Assembly: GCF_036346615.1 (NCBI RefSeq)
Contig: NZ_CP107836.1
Span: 1,612,001 to 1,676,000, forward strand
DNA length: 64,000 nt
Direction: 5' to 3'
From: Streptomyces sp. NBC_00523
Lineage (GTDB): Bacteria; Actinomycetota; Actinomycetes; Streptomycetales; Streptomycetaceae
Positions 23,257-31,753 of this stretch are shown piece after piece; the first letter of the stretch is position 1; each line of letters begins with the position of its first letter. The notes under the pieces were generated by a model. It was not told where the DNA came from and searched no databases. It worked only from the letters and a program-made list of their open reading frames with translations. Made by a program: the position numbers and the translations under genes.

Positions 23257-24357
23257 TCAGCCGATCACGCGCCCGTTCAGGACGACCCGGCGCGGCCCGG
23301 CCAGCACCCGCACGTCCGTCCGCGGATCCTCGTCGTACACCACGAGGTCGGCCGGTGCCCCCTCCTCCAGTCCGGGCCTGCCGAGCCAGGACCTCGCCCC
23401 CCAGGTCGTCGCGGACAGCGCCGCCAGCGGCGGGATGCCCGCCTTGACGAGCTCCGCGACCTCGTCGGCCACCAGGCCGTGCGCGAGGACCCCGCCCGCG
23501 TCGGTGCCGACGAAGACCGGCACCCCGGCGTCGTAGGCGGCGCGCACGGTGTCGTAACGGCGTTCGTGCAGTCGCCGCATATGGGCGGACCAGCGCGGGA
23601 ACTTCGTCTCGCCGCTCTGCGCGAGCGAGGGGAAGGTGGCGATGTTGACCAGGGTCGGCACGATCGCCACGCCGCGCTCCGCGAAGAGCGGGATGGTGTC
23701 CTCGGTGAGGCCCGTGGCGTGCTCGACGCAGTCGATCCCGGCCTCGACCAGGTCGCGCAGCGAGTCCTCCGCGAAGCAGTGCGCGGTGACGCGGGCGCCC
23801 AGCCGGTGCGCCTCCGCGATGGCCGCCTCCACGGCCTCGCGCGGCCAGAGCGCCGTCAGGTCGCCCACCTCGCGGTCGATCCAGTCGCCGACGAGCTTCA
23901 CCCAGCCGTCGCCCCGGCGCGCCTCCTGGGCGACGTAGGCGACGAGCTCGTCCGGCTCGATCTCCCAGGCGTAGTTGCGGGTGTAGCGGCGGGGCCGGGC
24001 GATGTGGCGGCCGGCCCGGATGATCTTCGGCAGGTCCTCGCGGTCGTCGATCCAGCGGGTGTCGGCGGGCGAGCCCGCGTCCCGCAGGAGCAGCGCCCCG
24101 GCCTCCCGGTCGTCCAGGGCCTGCTTCTCGCTGGTCGCCGCGTCCACGGCACCGTGGTGGTCGAGTCCGACGTGGCAGTGGGCGTCGACCAGACCGGGCA
24201 GGGCCCAGCCGGTGACGGTGACGGCGTCGTCCGCGCCGGGCGGCCGCTCGTAGGTGACCCGGCCGCCGACCGCCCAGAGCTCGTCCCTGACCTCCTCGGG
24301 TCCGACGAGCACCCGCCCCTTCACATGCAGCACCCGCGATGCCTCGTGATCACTCAT
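23257..24357 (-). CDS. Amidohydrolase family protein (imidazolonepropionase-like)
   Basis: A 366-residue metal-dependent hydrolase. It has a small beta-sandwich N-terminus, then WALPGLVDAHCHVGLDHHG with the HxH metal ligands near residue 62, GARVTAHCFAED with a further His, CVEHATGLTEDTIPLFAERG, and FVGTDAGGVLAHGLVADEV with the conserved Asp. These are the marks of the amidohydrolase superfamily, in the imidazolonepropionase/prolidase-like group. The substrate cannot be deduced. I use the ATG at 24357 (MSDHEASRVL); a much longer open frame upstream is a shadow of the divergent aminotransferase. It diverges from that gene with about 130 bp between starts. Confidence 0.9.
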   Translation of the reverse strand: MSDHEASRVLHVKGRVLVGPEEVRDELWAVGGRVTYERPPGADDAVTVTGWALPGLVDAHCHVGLDHHGAVDAATSEKQALDDREAGALLLRDAGSPADTRWIDDREDLPKIIRAGRHIARPRRYTRNYAWEIEPDELVAYVAQEARRGDGWVKLVGDWIDREVGDLTALWPREAVEAAIAEAHRLGARVTAHCFAEDSLRDLVEAGIDCVEHATGLTEDTIPLFAERGVAIVPTLVNIATFPSLAQSGETKFPRWSAHMRRLHERRYDTVRAAYDAGVPVFVGTDAGGVLAHGLVADEVAELVKAGIPPLAALSATTWGARSWLGRPGLEEGAPADLVVYDEDPRTDVRVLAGPRRVVLNGRVIG

Positions 24358-24490
24358 GCACAGCACTGTACGAGGGGCCCACCGCGTACGACATGCCCTG
24401 TCCCGGCCCGTCCGGACGGTGCTGGGTACGCTCGGAGGCGCCCGGTCAGCAGGCCGGAGCCCGCCGACCGAAACCGAAGAGAGCACCGCC

Positions 24491-25597
24491 GTGACGCACC
24501 CCTTCCTCGACCTCGCTCCGCTGACCGCCGCGCACTTCGCGGCGATCGAGCGGCGGGTGGCCGGTCTGCTGGCCACCGAGCAGGACGTCGTCATCATGCA
24601 GGGCGAGGCGCTGCTGCCGCTGGAGGGCTGCATCCGGGGCGGCGCCCGGCCCGGCTCGACGGCGCTGAACGTGGTGACCGGACCGTACGGGCAGACCTTC
24701 GGGAACTGGCTGCGCGACTGCGGGGCCGAGGTCGTCGACCTGGAGGTGCCGTTCCACACGGCCGTCACCGCGGACCAGGTCGCCGAGGCGCTGGCCGCGC
24801 ACCCGGAGATCGACTTCGTCTCGCTGGTCCATGCCGAGGCGGCGACCGGGAACACCAACCCGGTCGCGGAGATCGGCGAGGTGGTGCGGGCGCACGGCGC
24901 GCTGTTCATGCTGGACGCGGTCGCCTCGGTGGGCGCCGAGCCGCTGCTGCCGGACGCCTGGGGCGTGGACCTGTGCGTGATCGGGGCGCAGAAGGCGATG
25001 GGCGGGCCCGCCGGGGTCTCGGCGGTGTCGGTGAGCGCGCGGGCCTGGGAGCGGATCGCCGCCAACCCGCAGGCGCCGCGCCGGTCCTACCTGTCGCTCC
25101 TCGACTGGAAGGAGCGCTGGATCGACGGCGGCCGCAAGGCGCTGCTGCACGCCCCGGCCCAGCTGGAGATGCTGGCCCTGGAAGCGTGCGTGGAGCGGAT
25201 CGAGGCGGAGGGGCTGGACGCGGTGATGGCCCGTCACGCGGCGGCCGCGGCGGCCACCCGGGCCGGTGCGGTGGCGCTGGGCGGCGGCCTGACCCCGTAC
25301 GTCCACGAGGCCCGGGACGCGGCGCCGGTGGCGACGACGCTGCGCACGCCGGAGGGCGTGGACGCGTCCGAGCTGGTCGCGCGGGCGCTCGCGGGTGAGC
25401 CCTCGCTGCCGCTGATCGCGGGCGGGGGTGCGCTGGCCAAGGAGATGATCCGGGTCAATCACTACGGGGTGGATGCGACGCGGGGCGCGGTGCTCTCCTC
25501 GCTCGCGGCTCTGGGGTCGGCGCTGGCCGAGGCCGGCCGGCAGGTCGATCTGGAGGCTGCCCGGAAGGCCGTTTCGGAAACCTGGCCCAGCGCATAA
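24491..25597 (+). CDS. Class V aminotransferase (alanine-glyoxylate aminotransferase type)
   Basis: A 368-residue PLP enzyme. Visible features are QGEALLPLEGCIRGG and VVTGPYGQTFGNW near the start, SLVHAEAATGNTNPVAEIG, FMLDAVASVGAEPL with the cofactor-binding Asp, and CVIGAQKAMGGPAGVSAVSV with the PLP Lys near residue 177. It belongs with serine-pyruvate and alanine-glyoxylate aminotransferases. The GTG at 24491 follows GAAGAGAG; an ATG at 24356 is in frame but its region overlaps the divergent amidohydrolase start. A strong terminator follows, so it is probably transcribed alone. The physiological amino donor is unknown. Confidence 0.88.
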   Translation: MTHPFLDLAPLTAAHFAAIERRVAGLLATEQDVVIMQGEALLPLEGCIRGGARPGSTALNVVTGPYGQTFGNWLRDCGAEVVDLEVPFHTAVTADQVAEALAAHPEIDFVSLVHAEAATGNTNPVAEIGEVVRAHGALFMLDAVASVGAEPLLPDAWGVDLCVIGAQKAMGGPAGVSAVSVSARAWERIAANPQAPRRSYLSLLDWKERWIDGGRKALLHAPAQLEMLALEACVERIEAEGLDAVMARHAAAAAATRAGAVALGGGLTPYVHEARDAAPVATTLRTPEGVDASELVARALAGEPSLPLIAGGGALAKEMIRVNHYGVDATRGAVLSSLAALGSALAEAGRQVDLEAARKAVSETWPSA

Positions 25598-25615
25598 AAG
25601 CGCATTCGATAAACA

Positions 25616-25653
25616 ATGCGGGGAGCTGCCTGAGTCAGAGCAGCTCCCCGCAT
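25616..25653. terminator. Strong hairpin terminator before the ectoine operon
   Basis: Perfect 14-bp inverted repeat ATGCGGGGAGCTGC (25616-25629) and GCAGCTCCCCGCAT (25640-25653), ten-base loop, followed by TCTTATG. It lies 18 bases after the class V aminotransferase stop and shields the ect promoter region. Confidence 0.85.
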
Positions 25654-25915
25654 TCTTATGCCCGCTTCTCCCCGGGCTAAACGCCTCAGTTATCAAGCCG
25701 TTTCCGAGCCTCATTTCGGTTGTGTGTGGAGAGAGTTATGGGCTTGTGACCGACTCCACACAGTCGGAGATTTGCCCGAAAAATACCGGACATAACGATA
25801 GAAAACGAGCACGGCTCGCGCTGGTGCGCGCACCCGCCTGATAACACAGATGCCCGCCCCACCCAACCCTTTGCCTCGATGCAATTTAAAAACTTGCTAG
25901 GTAAATTCAAATGCC
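25654..25915 (+). promoter_or_regulatory. AT-rich promoter region of ectABCD
   Basis: This 262-bp region contains no gene. It is much richer in A and T than everything around it, especially near 25780-25800 and 25875-25915 (for example ATGCAATTTAAAAACTTGC). A TTGCCT at 25871-25876 with TAGGTA about 22 bases further is only a weak -35/-10 candidate. A small dyad CCGACT...AGTCGG lies near 25749-25766. ectA has no ribosome site close to its ATG. Osmotic or heat-stress control is expected from the operon's known role, but I cannot name the regulator. Confidence 0.5.
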
Positions 25916-26446
25916 ATGACCGCCGCACCAGCAGATTTTGCAAGTGCCCGAAGCGAATTCCTTACGATCGACACGCCGCGAGTGGAGGACGGGGCCGCGA
26001 TCTGGCGCATCGCCCGCGACTCCGAGGTCCTGGACCTCAACTCCTCGTACAGCTACCTGCTGTGGTGTCGTGACTTCGCGGCGACCTCCGTGGTCGCCCG
26101 TGACGAGACCGGCGCCCCGGTCGCCTTCGTGACGGGATACATCAGGCCGGACCGTCCCGAGACGCTCGTCGTCTGGCAGGTGGCCGTCGACCACGGCCAC
26201 CGCGGTACGGGCCTGGCGGCGAAGCTGCTGGACTCCCTGACCGCCCGGGTCGCCGCCGAACAGGGCCTGGCCTCGGTCGAGACGACCGTCACCCCGGACA
26301 ACACCGCGTCGGACCGCCTCTTCACCTCCTACGCACAGCGCCACGACGTGGCCCTGGAGCGCGAGGTGCTCTTCGACGGCGGACTGTTCCCCGAAGGCAC
26401 CCATCTGCCGGAAGTGCTGTACCGCATCGGCCCGTTCCACGCCTGA
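25916..26446 (+). CDS. ectA: L-2,4-diaminobutyrate acetyltransferase (ectoine synthesis)
   Basis: A 176-residue GNAT-fold enzyme that acetylates L-2,4-diaminobutyrate from acetyl-CoA, the second step of ectoine synthesis. SSYSYLLWCRDFAATSVVA near residues 42-60 is typical of EctA, and VWQVAVDHGHRGTGLAAKLLDSL near 96-118 is the acetyl-CoA binding motif with RGTGLA. TVTPDNTASDRLFTSYA follows. First of four co-directional genes in the order A-B-C-D. The ATG gives the normal family length; it lacks a clear Shine-Dalgarno sequence. Confidence 0.96.
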   Translation: MTAAPADFASARSEFLTIDTPRVEDGAAIWRIARDSEVLDLNSSYSYLLWCRDFAATSVVARDETGAPVAFVTGYIRPDRPETLVVWQVAVDHGHRGTGLAAKLLDSLTARVAAEQGLASVETTVTPDNTASDRLFTSYAQRHDVALEREVLFDGGLFPEGTHLPEVLYRIGPFHA

Positions 26447-26522
26447 GCGCCGCACTCCCATCCTCCGCAGCATCCTTCAACGCCGCCCGTCACACCACCT
26501 CACGCCCCGCAGGAGACCCGCT

Positions 26523-27785
26523 GTGACCATCACCCCGCCCGCCCTCAGTGTCTTCGAGACCCTGGAGTCCGAGGTCCGGAGCTACTGCCGCGGCTGGCCC
26601 GCCGTGTTCGACCGCGCCCAAGGCGCCCGGCTGACCGACGAGGACGGCCACTCGTACCTGGACTTCTTCGCCGGCGCGGGCTCGCTCAACTACGGCCACA
26701 ACAACCCCGTGCTCAAGCGCGCGCTGATCGACTACATCGAACGCGACGGCATCACGCACGGCCTCGACATGGCGACCACCGCCAAACGCGCCTTCCTGGA
26801 CACCTTCCAGAACGTCGTGCTGCGCCCCCGCGACCTGCCGTACAAGGTGATGTTCCCCGGCCCGACGGGCACCAACGCCGTCGAGGCGGCGCTGAAGCTC
26901 GCCCGCAAGGTCAAGGGACGCGAGTCCGTCGTCTCGTTCACCAACGCCTTCCACGGCATGTCGCTCGGCTCGCTCGCCGTGACCGGCAACGCGTTCAAGC
27001 GGGCCGGTGCCGGCATCCCGCTGGTGCACGGCACGCCGATGCCGTTCGACAACTACTTCGACGGCCAGGTCCCCGACTTCCTCTGGTTCGAGCGGCTCCT
27101 GGAGGACCAGGGCTCCGGGCTCAACCACCCGGCCGCCGTGATCGTGGAGACGGTCCAGGGCGAGGGCGGCATCAACGTGGCCCGCGCCGAGTGGCTGCGC
27201 GCGCTCCAGGACCTGTGCCACCGCCAGGACATGCTGCTGATCGTCGACGACATCCAGATGGGCTGCGGCCGTACCGGCGGCTTCTTCTCCTTCGAGGAGG
27301 CCGGCATCACGCCGGACATCGTGACGCTGTCGAAGTCCATCAGCGGCTACGGACTGCCCATGTCGCTCTGCCTGTTCAAGCCGGAGCTGGACGTCTGGGA
27401 GCCGGGCGAGCACAACGGCACCTTCCGCGGCAACAACCCCGCGTTCGTCACCGCCGCCGCCGCGCTGGACGCCTACTGGGCGGACGGCCAGATGGAGAAG
27501 CAGACGCTGGCCCGGGGCGAGCAGATCGAGCAGACGATGCTGGCCATCTGCGGCGAGCACGACAGCGCCCGGTTCCGGGGCCGCGGCCTGGTCTGGGGCC
27601 TGGAGTTCGACGACCCGGCGCGCGCCTCCGCGGTCTGCGCCCGCGCGTTCCAGCTGGGGCTGCTCCTGGAGACCTCCGGCCCGCAGAGCGAGGTCGTGAA
27701 GCTGCTGCCGCCGCTCACCATCACACCCGAGGAGCTGGACGAGGGCCTGCGCACGCTGGCCCGTGCCGTCCGCGAGACCGCCTGA
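26523..27785 (+). CDS. ectB: Diaminobutyrate-2-oxoglutarate transaminase
   Basis: A 420-residue class III PLP aminotransferase converting aspartate semialdehyde and glutamate into 2,4-diaminobutyrate, the first step of ectoine synthesis. Visible are DFFAGAGSLNYGHNNP near residue 40, the cofactor region GPTGTNAVEAALKLARK near 113, LIVDDIQMGCGRTG with the cofactor Asp near 240, and TLSKSISGYGLPMS with the PLP-binding Lys near 270. GTG start with AGGAG about ten bases upstream. It lies 76 bases after ectA and 51 before ectC. Confidence 0.97.
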   Translation: MTITPPALSVFETLESEVRSYCRGWPAVFDRAQGARLTDEDGHSYLDFFAGAGSLNYGHNNPVLKRALIDYIERDGITHGLDMATTAKRAFLDTFQNVVLRPRDLPYKVMFPGPTGTNAVEAALKLARKVKGRESVVSFTNAFHGMSLGSLAVTGNAFKRAGAGIPLVHGTPMPFDNYFDGQVPDFLWFERLLEDQGSGLNHPAAVIVETVQGEGGINVARAEWLRALQDLCHRQDMLLIVDDIQMGCGRTGGFFSFEEAGITPDIVTLSKSISGYGLPMSLCLFKPELDVWEPGEHNGTFRGNNPAFVTAAAALDAYWADGQMEKQTLARGEQIEQTMLAICGEHDSARFRGRGLVWGLEFDDPARASAVCARAFQLGLLLETSGPQSEVVKLLPPLTITPEELDEGLRTLARAVRETA

Positions 27786-27836
27786 CGGTCCGGACCGCAC
27801 ACCTCACCTCCGTACAGAGAAAGGCATCGAACCACC

Positions 27837-28235
27837 GTGATCGTCCGATCGTTCGCCGACGTCGAGAACACCGACCGGCACATCAAGGCCGCCTCCGGGA
27901 CCTGGGAGAGCAAGCGCATCGTGCTCGCCGAGGAGAAGGTCGGCTTCTCGCTCCACGAAACCATCATGTACGCGGGTACCGAGACGTCGATGTGGTACGC
28001 GAACCACATCGAGGCGGTCCTGTGCGTCGAGGGCGAGGCCGAGCTGACCGACGACGAGACCGGTGAGAAGCACTGGATCACGCCGGGGACGATGTACCTG
28101 CTCAACGGCCACGAGCGCCACACGATGCGGCCCAAGACCGATTTCCGCTGTGTCTGCGTCTTCAACCCGCCGGTCACCGGACGGGAGGAGCACGACGAGA
28201 ACGGTGTCTATCCACTGCTGACCGAGGAGGGCTGA
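27837..28235 (+). CDS. ectC: L-ectoine synthase
   Basis: A 132-residue cupin that cyclises N-gamma-acetyl-diaminobutyrate to ectoine with release of water. The start [21 protein letters not shown] matches EctC, and the cupin core ([22 protein letters not shown], then [16 protein letters not shown]) carries the conserved Glu, His and Tyr metal/substrate residues. GTG start. Only five bases separate its stop from ectD, so the two are likely translated together. Confidence 0.97.
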   Translation: MIVRSFADVENTDRHIKAASGTWESKRIVLAEEKVGFSLHETIMYAGTETSMWYANHIEAVLCVEGEAELTDDETGEKHWITPGTMYLLNGHERHTMRPKTDFRCVCVFNPPVTGREEHDENGVYPLLTEEG

Positions 28236-28240
28236 ACCCC

Positions 28241-29134
28241 ATGACCACCGACGTACGCACCGACCTGTACCCCTCGCGCGGCGCCGCCGAGATGACCACT
28301 CCCCGCCAGGACCCGGTCATCTGGTCCGCGCCGGGCGCACCGGGTCCGATCAGCGCCAAGGAGCTCCAGGGCTACGAGCACGACGGCTTCCTGCCCGTCG
28401 AGCAGCTGATCACCCCGGACGAGGTGGCCGGCTACCACGCCGAGCTGGAACGGCTGATCGCCGACCCGGCCGTCCGCGCCGACGAGCGCTCCATCATCGA
28501 ACCGAAGTCGCAGTCCGTGCGGTCGGTCTTCGAGGTCCACCGGATCAGCGAGGTCTTCGCCCGGCTGGTCGCCGACGAACGGGTGGTGGGCCGGGCCCGC
28601 CAGATCCTCGGTTCGGACGTCTACGTCCACCAGTCGCGGATCAACGTCAAGCCCGGGTTCGGGGCTTCGGGGTTCTACTGGCACTCGGACTTCGAGACCT
28701 GGCACGCGGAGGACGGTCTGCCGAACATGCGGACGGTGTCCGTGTCGATCGCGCTGACCGAGAACTACGACACCAACGGCGGGCTGATGATCATGCCCGG
28801 CTCGCACAAGTCGTTCCTCGGCTGCGCGGGTGAGACGCCGAAGGACAACTACAAGAAGTCGCTCCAGATGCAGGACGCCGGCACCCCGTCCGACGAGGCG
28901 CTGACGAAGATGGCCGACCGACACGGCATCAGGCTCTTCACGGGCAAGGCCGGTTCGGCGACCTGGTTCGACTGCAACGCGATGCACGGCTCGGGCGACA
29001 ACATCACGCCGTACCCGCGCAGCAACGTGTTCATCGTGTTCAACAGCGTGGAGAACACCGCGCAGGAGCCGTTCGCGGCGCCGGTCCGCCGCCCGGAGTT
29101 CATCGGGGCGCGCGACTTCACCCCGGTGAAGTAG
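28241..29134 (+). CDS. ectD: Ectoine hydroxylase
   Basis: A 297-residue Fe(II)/2-oxoglutarate dioxygenase converting ectoine to 5-hydroxyectoine. The EctD signature is seen around FGASGFYWHSDFETWHAEDG (near 140-159), with the HxD iron ligands, and the distal His lies in CNAMHGSGDN near residue 248. SVRSVFEVHRISEVFARLV is also typical. Its presence means the strain should make hydroxyectoine as well as ectoine. A 16-bp terminator hairpin follows after 16 bases. Confidence 0.97.
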   Translation: MTTDVRTDLYPSRGAAEMTTPRQDPVIWSAPGAPGPISAKELQGYEHDGFLPVEQLITPDEVAGYHAELERLIADPAVRADERSIIEPKSQSVRSVFEVHRISEVFARLVADERVVGRARQILGSDVYVHQSRINVKPGFGASGFYWHSDFETWHAEDGLPNMRTVSVSIALTENYDTNGGLMIMPGSHKSFLGCAGETPKDNYKKSLQMQDAGTPSDEALTKMADRHGIRLFTGKAGSATWFDCNAMHGSGDNITPYPRSNVFIVFNSVENTAQEPFAAPVRRPEFIGARDFTPVK

Positions 29135-29150
29135 GTCCCGGCAGGGCCTT

Positions 29151-29186
29151 GGAGGGGGTGGCACGGATTCCCGTGCCACCCCCTCC
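29151..29186 (+). terminator. Terminator of the ectABCD operon
   Basis: Perfect 16-bp inverted repeat GGAGGGGGTGGCACGG (29151-29166) and CCGTGCCACCCCCTCC (29171-29186) with the four-base loop ATTC. Confidence 0.88.
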
Positions 29187-29233
29187 GGCATATCTCGGTG
29201 GACCGGGGCGGGACCGGCGGGAACAGTGAGCGC

Positions 29234-30244
29234 ATGACATCCCACGTACAGCACATCACCATCGACTGCGCCGACGCCTACGCCCTGGGCACCTTCTGGT
29301 CGGCCGTGCTCGGCGCGCCGCTCTCCGACGAGGACCATCCCGGCGACCCCGAGGCCCTGGTCGAAGCGCCGGGCGCCGCAATCCTCTTCGTCACCGTGCC
29401 CGACAGGAAGCAGACCAAGAACCGCGTGCACCTGGACATCAAGCCCGCGGACCGCACCCGGGACGAGGAGGTCGAACGGCTGCTGGCCCTCGGCGCCACC
29501 CTGGTCGCCGACCACCGCAAGCCGAACGGACGGGGCTGGGCGACCCTCGCCGACCCGGAGGGCAACGAGTTCTGCGTGGAGTGCGGCACGGCCGAACGGG
29601 CCGCGCTCACCGGTACGCGGCTGCCGGTCACCGCGGACGACGTGACCGAGGCGGTCCGCCTGACGGTCGACACGCTCGCCGCCGCCCCGGCCGCCGACTG
29701 GCGCGTCCCGGCCGGGACGCTGACGTGGGACTGCTGGGAGACCGCGGAGCACCTGAGCGACGACCTGTTCGCGTACGCCGTCCAACTGGGCCCGCGTACG
29801 CCGTCGGTGGAGACCGAGGTGCCGTACCACTGGGCCCCCCGGCGCGAGGGCGGCCCGTGGAACGCGGTCTTCACCGACCCGGAGGCGGGGGTGGCCGGGC
29901 TGCTCCAGACCGTGGAGGCGAGCGGCGCGCTGCTGGCCGCCATGGTCCGTACGGCGTCCCCGGCCACCCGCTCGTACCACGGGTACGGGGTCTCCGACCC
30001 GGAGGGCTTCGCGGCCATGGGCGTCGTGGAGACCCTGGTGCACGCCCATGACATCGCGTCGGGCCTGGGCGTCTCCTGGGAGCCGCCCGCCGGACTGTGC
30101 GACCGGGCGCTGGCCCGGCTCTTCCCCGACGCCCCGGAGGACAAGGACCGGTGGGCCGTGCTGCTCTGGTCCACCGGCCGCGGCGAGCTGCCCGGCCGCG
30201 AGCGCGTCACCTCGTGGAAGTGGCGGAGCGCGCCCCTGGCGTGA
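29234..30244 (+). CDS. VOC-domain protein fused to a maleylpyruvate isomerase/DinB-like domain
   Basis: A 336-residue two-domain protein. Residues 1-120 are a VOC (glyoxalase-like) domain: HVQHITIDCADAYALGTFWSAVLG, NRVHLDIKPADR and LADPEGNEFCVECG. Residues from about 135 form a helical domain of the mycothiol-dependent maleylpyruvate isomerase/DinB type, with WDCWETAEHLSDDLFAYA near 170 supplying a metal-type His and VVETLVHAHDIASGLGVSW near 270 a second HxHD-like site. Such fusions occur in Actinobacteria; ligand and reaction are unknown. The ATG at 29234 starts MTSHVQHITIDC. A LacI fragment follows immediately after its stop. Confidence 0.82.
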   Translation: MTSHVQHITIDCADAYALGTFWSAVLGAPLSDEDHPGDPEALVEAPGAAILFVTVPDRKQTKNRVHLDIKPADRTRDEEVERLLALGATLVADHRKPNGRGWATLADPEGNEFCVECGTAERAALTGTRLPVTADDVTEAVRLTVDTLAAAPAADWRVPAGTLTWDCWETAEHLSDDLFAYAVQLGPRTPSVETEVPYHWAPRREGGPWNAVFTDPEAGVAGLLQTVEASGALLAAMVRTASPATRSYHGYGVSDPEGFAAMGVVETLVHAHDIASGLGVSWEPPAGLCDRALARLFPDAPEDKDRWAVLLWSTGRGELPGRERVTSWKWRSAPLA

Positions 30245-30245
30245 C

Positions 30246-30515
30246 CCCTCCGGCTTCGTCGCCTCGGACCTGATGGCGCAGGGCGTGCTCGCGGCCCTGG
30301 AGAAGGTCGGGCGCAGCGTGCCGCACGACGTCGCGGTGGGCGGTTTCGACGACTCCCCCGCCGCGCTCGCCTCCCGCCCGGCGCTGACGACGATCCGCCG
30401 GCCGTGGGGCCGGATCAGCGCCGAGATGGTACGGGTGCTGCTGGCGCAGATCGGCGGGGAGGACCCGGCCGCGGTGATACTGCCGACCGGGCTGGTCCGC
30501 CGCGACTCGGCGTGA
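30246..30515 (+). pseudogene. C-terminal remnant of a LacI-family regulator
   Basis: From just after the preceding stop codon the frame reads FVASDLMAQGVLAALEKVG, RSVPHDVAVGGFDDSPAALASRPALTTIRRP and a normal LacI ending with RISAEMVRVLLAQI and LVRRDSA. This is the last 85 or so residues of a LacI/GalR sugar-binding domain. No helix-turn-helix or N-terminal lobe is present; the homology begins abruptly where the upstream gene ends, as if a deletion had joined the two. There is no suitable start codon, so it is almost certainly not a working regulator. Confidence 0.8.
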
Positions 30516-30537
30516 CCGGGTGCGCGGCGCGGGCCCG

Positions 30538-31599
30538 TCAGCCGGCGAGCACCTGAAGGGCGCGGTCCACGTCCGCCTCGGTGTTGTAGAGGTGGAAGGA
30601 CGCGCGCAGGTTGCCCGCCCGCCCTGCGACCAGCACCCCGGCCCGCTGGAGCTCCGGTGCCCGGTCGCCGAGCCCGGGCACCGCGACGACGACGGTGTCC
30701 GCCTCGACGGGCTCGTGCCCGAGGGCCGTCACTCCGGCGCGGAAGCGGTCGGCGAGCGCGAGGGCGTGGTCGTGCAGGGCGTCGACGCCGATCTCGTGGA
30801 GCAGGGCGAGGGAGTGCTCGGCGCCGTGGTACGCGAGGTAGACGGGCGGCTCGTCGTAGCGGTGGGCGTCGGCGGCGAGCTTGGTGACCGGTCCGTAGAC
30901 GCTGCCCCACGGGTCCTCGGAGGCGGCCATGCCCACGTCGACCGGCCGCACGGCCTCCTGCGCCTCCTCGGTGACGGTGAGGAACGACGTACCGCGCGGG
31001 CAGAGCAGGTACTTGAAGCCGCCGGTGACCGTGTAGTCGAAGGCCCCCGCGTCGAGCGGCAGCCAGCCCGCGGACTGGGTGGCGTCCAGCAGGGTGCGGG
31101 CACCGTGGGCGGCCGCGGCGGCCCGGACCGCGTCCAGGCCGGCGCGGCGGCCGTCCGCCGACTGCACCGAGGAGAAGGCGACGAGCGCGGTGGACGGGCG
31201 CACGGCCTCGGCCAGCCCGTCCAGCGGCACGTAGCGCATGTCGAGGTCGCCGCGGATGGCGAACGGGCTGACGACGGAGCTGAACTCGCCCTCGGGGGCG
31301 AGCACTTCGGACCCCGGGGGCAGCGAGGCCGCGATCAGCCCGACGTGGGCGACGACCGAGCTGCCGACGGCGACCCGGTCGGCCCCGACGCCGACGAGGC
31401 GCGCGAAGCCGTCCCGGGCGCGGTCCACCGCCTCGAAGTCCCCCGAACCGTTGCGGCGGCCGGAGGCGCCCTCCTCGGCGAGGGTCTTCACCGCGTCGAC
31501 GGTGCGACGGGGCAGCAGCCCGCAGGTGGAGGTGTTGAGGTAGGTGGTCTCGGGCGCGAACTCGGCGGCGACGGCACGGCTGAGCGGAGAGATCGTCAT
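30538..31599 (-). CDS. Class V aminotransferase/cysteine desulfurase-like PLP enzyme
   Basis: A 353-residue PLP enzyme of the NifS-like branch. It has ETTYLNTSTCGLLPRRTVDAV at the N-terminus, VAVGSSVVAHVGLIAASLPPGSEVL, LLDATQSAGWLPLDAGAFDYTV with the cofactor-binding Asp and Gln, and VTGGFKYLLCPRG with the PLP Lys near residue 193. No Cys sits in the usual desulfurase loop, so desulfurase activity is unlikely; aminotransferase, lyase or epimerase chemistry is possible. The ATG at 31599 (MTISPLSRAVAAEF) is preferred over an in-frame upstream start. It stands alone between the LacI remnant and the DsbA-like gene. Confidence 0.85.
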   Translation of the reverse strand: MTISPLSRAVAAEFAPETTYLNTSTCGLLPRRTVDAVKTLAEEGASGRRNGSGDFEAVDRARDGFARLVGVGADRVAVGSSVVAHVGLIAASLPPGSEVLAPEGEFSSVVSPFAIRGDLDMRYVPLDGLAEAVRPSTALVAFSSVQSADGRRAGLDAVRAAAAAHGARTLLDATQSAGWLPLDAGAFDYTVTGGFKYLLCPRGTSFLTVTEEAQEAVRPVDVGMAASEDPWGSVYGPVTKLAADAHRYDEPPVYLAYHGAEHSLALLHEIGVDALHDHALALADRFRAGVTALGHEPVEADTVVVAVPGLGDRAPELQRAGVLVAGRAGNLRASFHLYNTEADVDRALQVLAG

Positions 31600-31720
31600 G
31601 CGTTCAGCGTGAACCTTCGCCGACCTGGGGTCAATTGACAAAAATTCACGGCCGACCCCAAGCGATGCTTATGCGTCCGGGTGCGCGGGCCGGGCTCGTG
31701 GGCCGGGCCAGCGGACCGGT

Positions 31721-31747
31721 GCGCGGGCCGCCGGGAACGGCCCGCGC
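31721..31747 (-). terminator. Hairpin terminator after the DsbA-like gene
   Basis: Nine-bp perfect inverted repeat GCGCGGGCC (31721-31729) and GGCCCGCGC (31739-31747), nine-base loop, seven bases beyond the stop of the DsbA-like gene on the minus strand. Confidence 0.65.
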
Positions 31748-31753
31748 GACGGG

